A stretch of DNA of 64,000 bases from Diploptera punctata (GCA_030220185.1 JASPKZ010003434.1:1240001-1304000), one strand, 5' to 3'. Positions 30,220 to 40,893 are shown, counted from the first letter of the stretch. The notes: a model not told the origin generated them from the sequence alone. Program-made: numbers and translations.

Positions 30220-31403
30220 ATAAGACAGATTTTAGAAAAGAAATGGGAATATAATGGTACTGTACATCAACTATATGTAGACTTCAAAAAAGCATATGAT
30301 TCAATTAAGAGGGAGAAGTTATATAGTATCCTGCTGGAGTTCGGAATTCCTAAAAAGTTAGTTAGACTTATACGAATGTGTCTAAATGGCTCAAAGAGTA
30401 GGGTGCGTGTAGGCAAACAGTTTTCAGACACTTTTGAAATCCAGAATGGGTTGAAGCAGGGAGATGCACTATCTCCTCTACTATTTAATTTTGTACTAGA
30501 GCATGCCATTAAATCTTTAGAAAATGAGGAAGGCTTACAACTGAATGGTATTAATAAGCTGTTAGTTTATGCTGATGATGTAGTACTACGCTGATAGCGA
30601 GGAGATACTAAAGGCCAACACGCATACACTATTGAGTAACACTAAGAAATTAGGACTGGAAATAAATATCAGTAAAACTAAATATATGGTCACACGTAGA
30701 AATTCAGTATATAATGGAAATGGACAGCTAATGACAAATGAGGGAAATTTTGAGGAAGTGGCTGAATTCAAATACCTAGGAACAATAATCACAAATAGGA
30801 ATGAGATGCACAAAGAGATTAAACATAGGCTCAATTCTGGAAATGCATACTATTATGCATTGCAGAGACTTTTGATGTCCCAACTCCTTTCAAAAAACGT
30901 TAAGCTGAAAATATATAAAACTATTATTCTACCAGTTATAATATATGGGTGCGAAACATGGACTCTTACTTTAAGGGAGGAAAGGAGATTACGAGTATTT
31001 GAGAATAAAGTTCTTAGGAACATTTTTGGACCAAAGAGAGATGAACAGACAGGAGAATGGAGAAGACTACATAACAATGAACTACATGGTCTTTATAGGA
31101 AGCCAGATATAATAAGAACAGTTAAGTCTCGTAGACTGCAATGGGCAGGACATGTTGCACGTATGGGGAATGAAAGATGTGCATGGAAGCTTCTTGTAGG
31201 AAAGCCAGAGGGAAAACGTCCAGTTGGTAGACCAAGAATGAGGTGGGAGAATAACATTAACTACGATTTGAGGGATGTAGATTATACAGGGAATGATTGG
31301 AAAGCATTAGCTCAGGATAGGGATGTATGGAGAGCTTATGTCTGCGCGGCCATGAATCTACGGGTTCGATAGTGCCAGTGAGTAAGTAAGTAAGTATTAT
31401 AGG
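30220..31403 (+). mobile_element. RTE-A copy f, 1.18 kb with 10-bp TSD
   Basis: TAATTATGGT flanks it at 30210-30219 and 31404-31413. It starts inside RT at IRQILEKKWEYNGTVHQLY and ends GGGTTCGATAGTGCCAGTGA, followed by GTAA repeats. It is the best-preserved C-terminal copy in the window. Confidence 0.94.
30242..31372 (+). pseudogene. RTE-A reverse transcriptase and C-terminal domain
   Basis: First frame, to about 30594: LYVDFKKAYDSIKREKLYSI (first catalytic Asp), FEIQNGLKQGDALSPLLFNF, NGINKLLVYADDVVL (YADD box intact). A single frameshift at about 30590 moves to the second frame, 30632-31372: TKKLGLEINISKTKYMVTRR, EFKYLGTIITNRNEMHKEIK, LKIYKTIILPVIIYGCETWT, LRNIFGPKRDEQTGEWRRLH, LQWAGHVARMGNERCAWKLL, GRPRMRWENNINYDLRDVDY, and the C-terminal MNLRVR. 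Only that one break is evident, so it decayed little. Confidence 0.9.
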
Positions 31404-31413
31404 TAATTATGGT

Positions 31414-31801
31414 GATTCAGGTTACGTTGAAGTCTTGAAGAATTAAAAGATGAAGTTAGTAACAAAACAAAGTGAAGTGTTATTCAGTGAATGTGCGTCT
31501 GTCCTGGACACACATAAAATACAAAAAGCCAAGATTCTTCTCAAGACGGTGAATATATATTTTTTTCAGCCCCTTCGCAAAACACAGTACAAACACATTT
31601 TCTTGAAGTAAAGAATGAACAGATATTTTTTTTTATAAGTCACCCTAGCTTGGTCCTTTTTTTTTACGACATGTGAGAGGGTGGCATCTGACCAGTTTCA
31701 ATTGACCTGTCACCATTACGTAGTCGTAAACCCGTTACACAATTTCTAAGTGTTTAAAATAGTACCTTCTCTTGTTTATAATAATACATTTTTACAGTAC
31801 A
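31414..31801. other. Unassigned DNA splitting SINE-3
   Basis: With 30130-30209 this forms about 470 bp lying inside a SINE-3 copy. The edges (TATTGTGTAATG and, reversed, CTGTACTGTAAAAATG) are only weakly alike. It may be an unrecognised non-autonomous element. Confidence 0.4.
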
Positions 31802-31988
31802 GTCAGCCCTGCGTGACGGCCCTAGAACAAGCGTCTGGTACTAATTTTCATTTGAGGCTTAGTCGACTTATGGGTCATGGTGCCACAAGAAGATTTGGGT
31901 CAGTTTAAAAATCTTGACCCCACCGAGACTCGAACCCTCTACCTTCCTGTTTGTAGCCATTGCATTAACCAACCACATGACGCTAATT
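31802..31988 (-). mobile_element. SINE-3 5' half (minus)
   Basis: Contains AGCCCTGCGTGACGGCCCTA, GGGTCAGTTTAAAAATCTTG, B box GGGTTCGAGTCTC (reverse of 31926-31938) and a degraded A box. It is the 5' half of the SINE-3 whose 3' half is at 30035. Confidence 0.75.
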
Positions 31989-32086
31989 TTTTTCCGATCC
32001 AAACAATATTTCCAATTAACAAAATGAAATGCGAATTGCATCATGAATATAAGAACTGATTAAATTATATATTCAATTCCATAGTA

Positions 32087-32372
32087 ATTGTGCCCGAAGG
32101 CAGGTCTTTCACTGCAATCATAGCATTTTCATGTCATGTTTTGCAGCTTTACTAGGGAATTATAGGTGTGCTAGCTTCCCGTTGCTTTCCACACCTATGA
32201 CGGTTCATGATGATGATGGCCGGATGATTTTCGGGGACCGTTGGGCCCTAATCTTCCTGGCATTTGTCTTACAGGTGAGGAAAAACCGAAAAAAAAACTC
32301 TCCCAGGAGCCTGTCCCGACCGGGAATTGACAAGGCAGCACGCTGCCTCGAGACCACAGCGGTGGACAAAAT
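32087..32372 (-). mobile_element. SINE-1 beta copy (minus)
   Basis: Beta body at left (TGCCCGAAGGCAGGTCTTTC, GGGAATTATAGGTGTGCTAG), central domain, and head 1 at right (CCACCGCTGTGGTCTCGAGG reversed). About nine bases are lost at the B box. Head-to-head with the next copy. Confidence 0.85.
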
Positions 32373-32458
32373 TATATGACGAACTTTTATTGAATTCCGG
32401 AAGAATGCAATTATTGAGATTTTAGTCTCACACACATACACACAGATACATTTACATA

Positions 32459-32772
32459 TATACCGCTGTGGTCTCGAGGTGTAGCGTGCTGCCCTGTCAC
32501 GCAGTGACGGTCGGGGCAGGCTCCAGAGTGAGGTCTTTTCTGGGTTTTTCCTCGCCTGTAAGACAAAATGTCAGGAAGCTTAGGGCCCAACAGTCCCCGA
32601 AAATCATCCGGCGATCATCACCACCCTTATAAATTTCATTATCATCCTTCACGGTGTGGAGAGCAACGGGAAGCTACCACACCTATAATTACCTAGTAAA
32701 GCTGCAAAGCATAACACGAAAATGCTATGATTGCTATGAAAGACTTGCCCTCCGGCAGATTTATTATGGTAG
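32459..32772 (+). mobile_element. SINE-1 beta copy (plus)
   Basis: ACCGCTGTGGTCTCGAGGTG, a B box lost by deletion (GCAGTGACGGTCGGGGCAGG), central domain CAGGAAGCTTAGGGCCCAAC, beta body GGAGAGCAACGGGAAGCTAC and a terminal CTCCGGCAGATTTATTATGG. TATATA borders both ends. It would pair with 32087-32372 as a large hairpin. Confidence 0.85.
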
Positions 32773-32980
32773 GATATATAGTGTAACAAAAAGTATGTCA
32801 AAAATTTGGGAAAACATTTCTTACATGTATGGCGTAAGAAAGCCTTACATTGACATAGGTCCGGAAATGCTTTATTTCCTTTGTAGAGCACTTTCTCTAC
32901 AGCTGAACCCCATACAAGAACATTCAATAACAAAACCGTGGGGAACCAGGTAATCACAGAAAATGTGAAAAATAACCTAA
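32773..32980 (+). other. Open but unassigned stretch
   Basis: An open frame continues out of the SINE as TKSMSKIWENISYMYGVRKP and GPEMLYFLCRALSLQLNPIQ. It may be a remnant of an unrecognised element. No domain assigned. Confidence 0.3.
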
Positions 32981-32984
32981 ACTG

Positions 32985-33170
32985 GCTGGATGATCGTCTA
33001 CCTTTGTGGATTAACACTGTAGATGTGAGTCCAGCAGCCATGAAATCAAATTTATAATGTTATTTAACAGCCCATGCTTTTATCATAATTTTCTTTATGG
33101 TTATACCGATTTTAATTGGAGGATTCCGGCTGGTAGGCCATGGAACTTCTAGGCCTATCGCGCCCTGGAG
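32985..33170 (+). mobile_element. SINE-6 3' fragment with a 90-bp insert
   Basis: CTGGATGATCGTCTACCTTT and TGAGTCCAGCAGCC are followed, after about 90 unrelated bases, by GGCTGGTAGGCCATGGAACT and TAGGCCTATCGCGCC. In other copies the two parts are contiguous. Confidence 0.65.
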
Positions 33171-33329
33171 TTTAAAATACTGAAATAAGAGATAGGCTAC
33201 ATGAATTAAAAATTATATAATTTTCATTTTTTTATTTATTAGTGAATTCCGAAGAAATTAAGCTCAAAGAAAGATTTTTAATTGTTTATTAATCTTGAGC
33301 GATCCTACCAACTAAACATTTAAAATGGC

Positions 33330-33680
33330 CATGACTCTAGGGCCTATATTATGTGGCACGATAGGCCTAGAAGACCCTTGGACTAACAGACGGCAGCTGG
33401 CTTCACATCCGTTTGTGCTAATCGAGGTGGATGATCATGCAGCCAGTATAGAGGTTACATTTGGTCTGCATGTCGGGTCCCCTATTCGTTATAGCTGGTT
33501 TTCTCAATCGCTATGTATTGTTGCTACCCAAATTCCTCACGTTGCTGGATAGGTACCGGTCTCATACTAGTCGAAATTCCTTGAGAAAATTTCTTCTCCC
33601 ATGGGAACGAGAATAAGCGCTAGTCCCATAGCTTTGCACCGAGGCATCATGCCTTAAACTCCTCGGCTAAGGCGCATGAC
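33330..33680 (-). mobile_element. SINE-6 copy (minus)
   Basis: From right to left: GCCGAGGAGTTTAAGGCATG (A-box area), GGACTAGCGCTTATTCTCGT (B box lost), GAATTTCGACTAGTATGAGA, GGGTAGCAACAATACATAGC, and GGGACCCGACATGCAGACC. The 3' end reads CTAGGCCTATCGTGCC. Confidence 0.75.
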
Positions 33681-34290
33681 TATAAATATATATTTTACTA
33701 TTAATGCTCTGGCAGTCGCAGTTTTCGCTTTTTTTTCTCGCCATATAGCAATCAATTCAAAAAAAGTAATGTCGAGTTTATAAGAGCAAAATCGTATCAT
33801 TAGGAGTGAGGTTAACCTAAAACGAACATTTAAAAAATCTCTCTAGCAGCAACAATTTTTTATTTTTCTTAACGAAACTAGTTACAGGCTATGTTATTGA
33901 AATAAAACGAGGCAGGTATTATCTAAAAATTCGGTCATTAGAAGTGGGAGTATACCTGAAGCCGAAATAAAAAAATAAAATAAAATAAAAAGCTCTCGCC
34001 GACGTCATGTTATTTTTTTTCTCGCAACGAAACTGCATCATATTCCGTGAACCAACGAAATCGAATCATAAATTCGATTGTCTCAGGAATTCGCTTAATT
34101 TAGACAGCACTTGCGTGATGAAAGTTTTGTTTTTTTTAATTTTATTTTTTTCATTCTTCGATATAATATATGCAATATGACTAACTATGCTACAGTTGTG
34201 CAAGTGAACATTATAAAAATAAAATAAAAATCCATGTATGCATTATATAAAGAGATCATTAATAAAATTAAACTGCATTATACTCCTTAT
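33681..34290. other. Unassigned AT-rich DNA
   Basis: T-rich runs, an AAAAT repeat at 33972-33990, no recognised element. Confidence 0.5.
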
Positions 34291-34515
34291 GAATCAGTCA
34301 GGATTTTTAAACTGACCCAAACCCTCTGGCGGCACCATGGCCCTGGGTTCGACTCAGCCTCTAACGGAAATGAGTACCAGACGCTTGTTCTGGAGTAAAG
34401 GCGGCCGTCACGCAGGGCTGACAAGCCGGCTGACATAAAGTGCCGATTGTCTAGAAAAAGTGGGAGTCTTAACCTCCTACTACCCCAAGGACCTCCGGGC
34501 CTGTTGTGGGATCAC
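34291..34515 (+). mobile_element. SINE-3, 5'-truncated
   Basis: Begins after the B box at GTCAGGATTTTTAAACTGAC and runs to TGTTGTGGGATCACTTTA. Well conserved (GTAAAGGCGGCCGTCACGCA). RTE-A copy g follows directly. Confidence 0.85.
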
Positions 34516-36122
34516 TTTAAAAAAATGAATCAACTATTAAATATACATACAGAACAGGATATTGAGGAGAATAATTTACAGACAGCAGAAATGCTGTCAC
34601 ACAACCAAGTGCATTAGAGGTTGAAATGGCGATAGAAAAATTGAAGTTTTATAAAGAATCAGGTTCAGATGATATCCCAGCACATTTGATAAGAACAGGG
34701 GGACAAAAATTGATGGACAAGATACGCCGATTGCTTAGTATGATTTGGGAAAAATAAGCTCTTCCAGATAAATGGAAAAAATCGATTATCATACCAATTT
34801 ATATGAAAGGAGGTAAAATTGATTGCAACTACTACAGGGGCATCTCATTACTATCAACTTCGTACAAAATTCTAACAAATATATTAGTAAGCAGACTTAC
34901 TGCCTACTTTCATGACATTATAGGAGATCATCAATGTGGATTCAGAAGAAATAATTCTACAACAGATCAGATTTTTAGTATGAGACAGATTTTAGAAAAT
35001 AAATGGGAATATAATGGTACTGTACATCAACTATACGTAGATTTAAAAAAAAGATTAAATTAAGAGCCTACTGGAGTTCGGAATTCCTAAAAAGTTAGTA
35101 AGACTTATACGTATGTGTCTAAATGGCACAAAGAGTAGGGTGCGTGTAGGCAAACAGTTTTCGGATACTTTTGAAATCCGCAACGGGTTGAAGCAAGGAG
35201 ATGCATATCTCCTCTACTATTTAATTTTGTAGTATGCCATCAAATTTTTAGAGGATGAAGAAGGCCTACAATTCAATGATATTAATAAGCTGTTGGTTTA
35301 TGCTGGTGATGTAGTACTATTGGGCGATAGCGAGGAGATACTGAAGGCCAACACGCACACACTAATGAGTACACTAAGAAATTGGGACTGGAAGTAAATA
35401 TCAATAAAATTAAATATATGGTCACACGTATAAATAGATTATATAATGGAAATGGACAGCTAATGACAAATGTGGGAAATTTTGAGGAAGTGGCTGAATT
35501 CAAATATCTAGAAACAATAATCACAAATAGGAATAAGATGCACAAAGAAATTAAACATATGATCAATTCTGGAAAAGGTGCTATTAAGCATTACAGAGAA
35601 TCTTGACGTCCCAACTCTCTTTCAAAAAACGTTAAACTGAAAATATATAAAACTAATATTCTGCAAGTTACATAATATGGATGCGAAACATGGACTCTTG
35701 CTTTAAGGGAGGAAAGGAGATTAGGCCTACGAGTATTTGAGAATAAGATTCTTAGGAACATTTTGGACCAAAGAGAGATGAACAGACAGGTGTATGGAGA
35801 AGACTACAAAACAGTGAACTACATGGTCTTCATAGGAAGCCAGATATAATGAGAACAGTTAAGTCTCGTAGACTGCGATGGGCAGGACATTTGGCACGAA
35901 TGGGGAATGAAAGACGAGCATGGAAGCTTCTTGTAGAAAAACCAGAGGGAAAACACCCACTTGGTAAACCAAGAATGAGTGGGAGAATAACATTAACTAT
36001 GATTTGAGGGTAGTAGATTATACAGGGATTAATTGGAAAACATTAGCTCAGGATAGGGATGTATGGAGAGCTTAAGTCTCGCGGTCATGAACCTAGGGGT
36101 TCGATAATGCCTGTGAGTTAAT
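34516..36122 (+). mobile_element. RTE-A copy g, 1.6 kb
   Basis: Starts upstream of RT (NQLLNIHTEQDIEENNLQT, EVEMAIEKLKFYKESGSDD), passes WKKSIIIPIYMKGGKIDCNY, YRGISLLSTSYKILTNILVS and DHQCGFRRNNSTTDQIFSMR. It loses the DFKKAYDS block to a deletion, has YAGD at the active site and many frame changes, then the C-terminal block to GATAATGCCTGTGAGTTA. It carries a TAGGCCTA insertion at 35722-35729 where other copies have TA. Dead copy. Confidence 0.88.
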
Positions 36123-36424
36123 TATAGGCCTACTTCTTATGAACATAATAAGGCATATTGCTTGATATAGGCCTATAGGCCTACATTAAGAATCATGCAT
36201 CGTTAGAGAAACTTTACTCAAACTGCTATTGGAACAGGGGACAAAAAATAAAATATCTGTCCTTGTTGAAATGCATTATGAATGATGACATGTACTGCCA
36301 GAAGATAAACAATCAAGGCTCTTAAGAAGGAAATAATAAAATGTGCTGGGAAGGAAATAACCAAACTCTTGAGAAGGAAATAATGATGTGCCGAGATGTA
36401 TTTATGCACGTGCCTAATCCCAGA
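36123..36424. other. Unassigned DNA with clustered TAGGCCTA
   Basis: Three octamers TAGGCCTA at 36127 and near 36166-36183. Otherwise no recognised feature. Confidence 0.6.
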
Positions 36425-36570
36425 TGGCCAAATCTTGAGGTGATTTTTTTTGTAAATATACTGTTTGCAATAATAATATAGCCTATATTGCTATATAGCA
36501 AGTTTGGCCATTATGTTTGTATATTTCAAGCTTTTCTATAGACTGTTTTGCACGCATTAGTAAGCATATA
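36425..36570. repeat. 150-bp local duplication, unit 1
   Basis: GGCCAAATCTTGAGGTGATT, TTGTAAATATACTGTTTG and GCACGCATTAGTAAGCATA recur in order at 37149-37315 (GGCCAAATCTTGAGGTGGTA and so on). The units are about 720 bp apart and diverged. Confidence 0.65.
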
Positions 36571-36573
36571 ATA

Positions 36574-36576
<3 letters not shown>

Positions 36577-36616
<40 letters not shown>

Positions 36617-36639
36617 CCTATATATATATATCTCCATCC
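36577..36639. repeat. TA microsatellite interrupted by TAGGCCTA
   Basis: TA units with an internal GGCC (36613-36620). It borders SINE-1 beta at its 3' end; a second TA tract (36957-36986) borders its 5' end. Confidence 0.9.
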
Positions 36640-36951
36640 ATAGTAATTCTGCCCGAAGGCAGGTCTTTCACTGCTATGCTTGTAGCTTTACTTGGGAATT
36701 GTAGATGTGGTAGCTTCCCGTTGCTTTCCACACCGGTGAAGGATGATGATGATGATGATGATGATAAGGGTGATGATGATGGCCATATGATTTTGGGGAC
36801 CGTTTGGGCCTTAAAGTTTTCCCGACATTTGTCTTACAGGTGAGAAAAAAACCCGATAGAAACCTCACCCAGAAAAACTGCCCTAACCGGGGATCGAACC
36901 CGGGCCCGCTGCGTGACAAGGCAGCACGCTACCTCGAGACCATAGCGGTTG

Positions 36952-36956
<5 letters not shown>
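36640..36956 (-). mobile_element. SINE-1 beta copy within a TA repeat
   Basis: Beta body at left (CATCCATAGTAATTCTGCCC, GGTAGCTTCCCGTTGCTTTC), GAT-rich junction (36745-36780), central domain, B box GGGTTCGATCCCCGG, head at right (CTCGAGACCATAGCGGT). TA tracts directly abut both ends. Confidence 0.88.
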
Positions 36957-36991
<35 letters not shown>

Positions 36992-37148
36992 GACCTATTA
37001 GGATGTCATTAAAAAAATACTGAGAACCCATACACATAATTCTGAAGAAATAAACTTTTATCGGAAAATCTAAATACGCTTCTTAATTTCTGCGAATGGA
37101 ATAATAAGTATAGGCCAAATAAAATTTAATCGCATAGGCTTGACTGGA

Positions 37149-37315
37149 GGTGGCCAAATCTTGAGGTGGTATATTTTCTGTAAATTTAGTGTTTGTGTAA
37201 TAATATATATATATATATATTATATTTTCTATATAGAAAATATATTCGTCATGTTTGCATGCTACATAAGCTTTTATTTAGATAGTTATGCATGCATTAA
37301 GTAGGTATAGGCCTA
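37149..37315. repeat. 150-bp local duplication, unit 2
   Basis: Second unit of the repeat at 36425-36570. It contains a TA microsatellite and a symmetrical TATATTTTCTATATAGAAAATATA stretch at about 37222-37246. Confidence 0.6.
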
Positions 37316-37321
37316 CATATA

Positions 37322-38837
37322 GAGGAAGTTCGGGTAATGTGAACCCTTCGGTTTGAATTGACCCTGCTAATATCTTCTTTAATTGGTGGTGCTTTCGAAC
37401 AGAAAATATTTTAATTTCTTCCCCTCATCAACTTTGACGTGTTCAAGGCCAGTTTCTTTTATTCTTTGCGCGAAGAAGGGTTTATTTGTGATATTTATTA
37501 AAATTACTATTTTAAAATGTTTTCAAGCTAAGAATTAATTCTTAATTTCTGCTACTGAATGTTACAAATGTTGAAAAAACCCCAGGTATACATGTAAAGG
37601 AAGTTCGGGTAATGTGGACCCTTCGGTTTGAGTGGACCCTGTTAATATCTTCTTTAATTGATGCTCCTCATCAACTTTGACGTGTTCAAGATCAGTTTCT
37701 TTCATTCTTTGTGCGAAGAAGGGTTTATTTGTGATGTTTATGCAAACGACTATTTTAAAATGTTTCAATCTAAAAATTAATTCTTAATTTCTGCTATTGA
37801 ATATTACAAGTGTTCAAAAAATCCTAAATATGTTATATTATGTAGATGCATCTTTAATATACTGACGGGTTTGGTTTGATATCATGTGGCATGGCTGCTG
37901 TATAAAATAATTAAACATAACAAAGGAATTCGGTTAATCTAGACCCTCCACGGGGCGGTTAAAACATGAATACATACATTTTATCAATTAGCTGCAATAC
38001 TTGTATTATTATATATTTTATCAATAAGGGTGCTATATGTAAAAGCCGGGGGCACGCCGTAGCGAAGTGGTTAAGGCACTGAGCTACAAGCCGGAGGGTC
38101 GAGGGTTCAAGTCCCGTTGGGGTCAGGATTTTTAAACTGACCCAAACCCTCTGGCGGCACTATGGCCCTGGGGTCGACTCAGCCTCTAACGGAAATGAGT
38201 ACCAGACGCTTGTTCTGGGGGTAAAGGCGGCCGTCACGCAGGGCTGACAACCCGGCTGACATAAAGTGCCGATTGTCTAGAAAAAGTGGGAGCCTTAACC
38301 TCCTACTACCCCAAGGGCCTCCGGGTCTGTTGTGGGATCACTTTACTTTACTTTACTTTTATGTGTAAAAGCCATACACTTCATTGATTTTATTTAAAAT
38401 ATTTGTAATTTTACCTAAACCCAAAAACCATCGCTGTTTGCAGATGAATTGCTTGTGAATGTTATAATCCACGAATTTTTTTTCAAAACATTAAATAAAT
38501 ATCAACGCTTTTTAATTATGATAGCCATAAATACTTTCAGATTAATTTGCGCCGCTCTGTATAAATTAAAAGAGTAAATAAACTTAAAATAGCCTAAATG
38601 CTAGGGTGAACTCTGGGGTCCACTTTACCCGCATACGGAGGTTAAAGTGAACCTTTCTTGTATTGTAAAAAAGTCTATAAATTATGAAAATGTTTCCATA
38701 TTTGAATAAAATAACAATGCTATTTCATAGTTATAACACTAATGATAATCACTGTAATTAAACTAAATTCAATCCCTTAATTAAATGAAGAAAAACAACA
38801 AATTCAAAACAGGGGTCCACATTATCCGAAGTACCTC
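37322..38837. mobile_element. TA-target MITE, copy 1 (with SINE-3 inside)
   Basis: Termini GAGGAAGTTCGGGTAATGTG and, reversed from 38837, GAGGTACTTCGGATAATGTG. Both are flanked by TA (37320-37321, 38838-38839). The left 270 bp is duplicated in tandem (37322-37590 and 37597-37835). The word TAATGTGGACC or TAAAGTGGACC recurs inside. No transposase. Without the SINE-3 insert and duplication it is about 0.9-1 kb, like copy 2. The TA duplication points to Tc1/mariner-type mobilisation. Confidence 0.8.
38048..38363 (+). mobile_element. SINE-3, complete, with TSD and ACTTT tail
   Basis: TGTAAAAGCC at 38038-38047 and 38364-38373. Intact A box (TAGCGAAGTGG) and B box (GGTTCAAGTCC), conserved body, and a tail of CTTTA pentamers (38340-38362). 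It lies inside the TA-target MITE, so it is younger than that element. It is among the best-preserved SINE-3 copies here. Confidence 0.93.
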
Positions 38838-38839
38838 TA

Positions 38840-39299
38840 TATTTTAATTTCGCTATCGTTTAAAAATACTGAGAGTCTATATTGCAACACAGTCTCTTAA
38901 ATACTTAATTCTGCACAAATAACCTTTCATCAAAACATATAAATACTTTTTTTTTAATTTTTACAAATGGAAACATCATAAGGCCTAATTATATTAACTG
39001 GCCTATTAAATTCCTACTATTAGGTAAAAAAATATATTGACAACCAAAAAAGGATTATTTTAAAGTTGACATACATAAATAAGTTCACAACAAATAGACG
39101 CACGTTTATTATCATAAAAACGAATGAGACATTTGTTTAAATATTCATTTGACAAGAACTGGAGACAAAAAAAGGTGTGGTACAATAATATTATTTTCGA
39201 TCGCATTAACAGCAACGACCTTTCTATGTGTATGTGTGGTGTAAAGTGCTCTAAAAGAATCCAAAAAGCGTACCAACTTTACCGATATGGTTTCAAAGC
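38840..39299. other. Unassigned DNA
   Basis: AT-rich, no recognised repeat or coding motif up to the SINE-1 head. Confidence 0.5.
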
Positions 39300-39662
39300 G
39301 TGCTTGTCACGTTGCGGGCCCGGGTTCGATCCCCGGTCGGGACAAGTTTCCTGGGTGAGGTTTTTTTTCGGTGCTTTTCCTCACCTGCAAGACAAATGTC
39401 AGGAATATTTAAGGTTCAAACGGTCCCCCAAACACCATAAGGCTATAATTATCACCACCATTCATATTCGCCTTAGATTAAGTTTGATGTTAAGGATTAC
39501 CCTGGCGCACCACTATCATCATCATCATCATAATCCATCATATCATCGGGACAGCGTAATCCCACCTTACAGGTGCCCCTACCCAAGAAGTGGGTTACAA
39601 TATTATGCCAATGCCAGGAGAGAGTAAGAGAAATGTCGAAACAACAACCTGGGGCATTAAAT
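39300..39662 (+). mobile_element. SINE-1 alpha copy, 5' end of head missing
   Basis: Starts at CTTGTCACGTTGCGGGCCCG with B box GGGTTCGATCCCCGG, central domain (CAAATGTCAGGAATATTTAA), then alpha body (CCTGGCGCACCACTATCATC, CCCCTACCCAAGAAGTGGGT) ending in CAACCTGGGGCATTAAATAA. It abuts FB-2. Confidence 0.85.
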
Positions 39663-39669
39663 AAAATGA

Positions 39670-40460
39670 ATAATAGTTTTAAAAAACTAAAACAACACGC
39701 TTTATTAGAAAACCGAACTAAAATATGAAAAATAATTTTAATTTCCAACACAAAATTAAAGTGGTCAACAAAAAAATCATCTCCGACACATCTAGAATAA
39801 AACTAGAGTTATCTACAAAAAAAAATACCATCAAAAGCGTGTGGTGCCCTATATCAATTAATACATTTGATAATAAACATATATTGGTAAAAGTAAAGTA
39901 TCTAAGAAGAAAACGTAAAAAAAACATAAAATGCACCCCACGATTGTGATGGTAAAATTATTTTTTTTGTAGATAACTCTAGTTTTATTCTAGATGTGTT
40001 GGAGATGATTTTTTTGTTGACCACTTTAATTTTATCTCAACCGTGTTGGAAATTAAATTTATTTTTTATTTTTTAGTTTGGTTTTCTATTAAAGAGTGTT
40101 GTTTTAGTTTTTTTAAAACTATTTTTTTTTATTTTTAGTTTAATTGATTGTCATAAACCGGAATCCCATGAAAATTTAATTGCTTAATACTCTTCTAAAA
40201 AAATCCTCCGGGCCGGATTTGGACCAGCGACCTATGGATTGCTGAAATTATATACCACTACAGTCCACCGTTCTACCAACTGAGCTAGAAAACACTTATG
40301 AAATTATTGTATTGTCATTGGTCCTTTACAAGTATACAAAGTTTCAAGTCGATCCAATGTTTTTAAGTTGGTGAAAATCATGTTCAAAGATTCCGTTACA
40401 TAGCCTAGAACTAGATAGATGGACAGATACAGGCCAAGCTAATATAAAGCGTGTAAAAAT
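39670..40460. mobile_element. Foldback element FB-2
   Basis: Same plan as FB-1. Left arm 39670-39848 (ACACGCTTTATTAGAAAACC, ATCATCTCCGACACATCTAG), right arm 39930-40135, CATAAACCGGAATCCCATGA, then directly the tRNA-like module and the AGTATACAAAGTTTCAAGTC segment, ending GCTAATATAAAGCGTGTAAA. It lacks the 240-bp segment present in FB-1 (29226-29466). Two copies 11 kb apart make this a family. Confidence 0.75.
40203..40292 (-). other. tRNA-Tyr-like module with intron-like insert
   Basis: The minus strand reads TAGCTCAGTTGGTAGAACGG (D arm), TGGACTGTAG (anticodon arm with GTA), about 18 inserted bases, ATCCATAGGTCGCTGG, then TCCAAATCCGGC (T arm) and CCGGAGGA. Order, GTA anticodon and the insert position 3' of the anticodon match eukaryotic tRNA-Tyr genes, which carry an intron there. 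The 5' acceptor strand does not pair with CCGGAGG, so I call it a tRNA-derived module or pseudogene. Confidence 0.6.
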
Positions 40461-40893
40461 ATATCAGATTTTTGACTTGCAGTGTTGTAATAGAATAATA
40501 AGAATGTATATTGTAGTGTGCGGCGGGGGATCAAGCGAAGCTCAACAATATATTGGTAATATCGTAATGTTTGACGATTGTTTACTGTTGCCAACCTATC
40601 TTAAAAAAATAAGATGAAAACTTACACTATTATTATCGCCCCACTATGATGGTTGTCCGTTTATACACTGCTCAAAACAATTAGAGGAACACTATAAAAT
40701 ATGCAAATATTTTTTTCATTGGATAAAGGTACAAACATGAAATTAATAAAGTACATTATTTGTGGTTATTTATTTATTTATTTATTGCTCATGTCAGTAA
40801 AAACAAATGTATAACGCTGACAATTAACTTTTCAAATAATTCCGCTATGTAAGCAATTGAATCTTGTGCTTATTTTTCAAAGTTAAACACTCG

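Noticed and set aside
33325..33552. 75-residue plus-strand ORF
   Set aside because: Overlaps a minus-strand SINE-6 copy; translation of the same region in other copies is not conserved.
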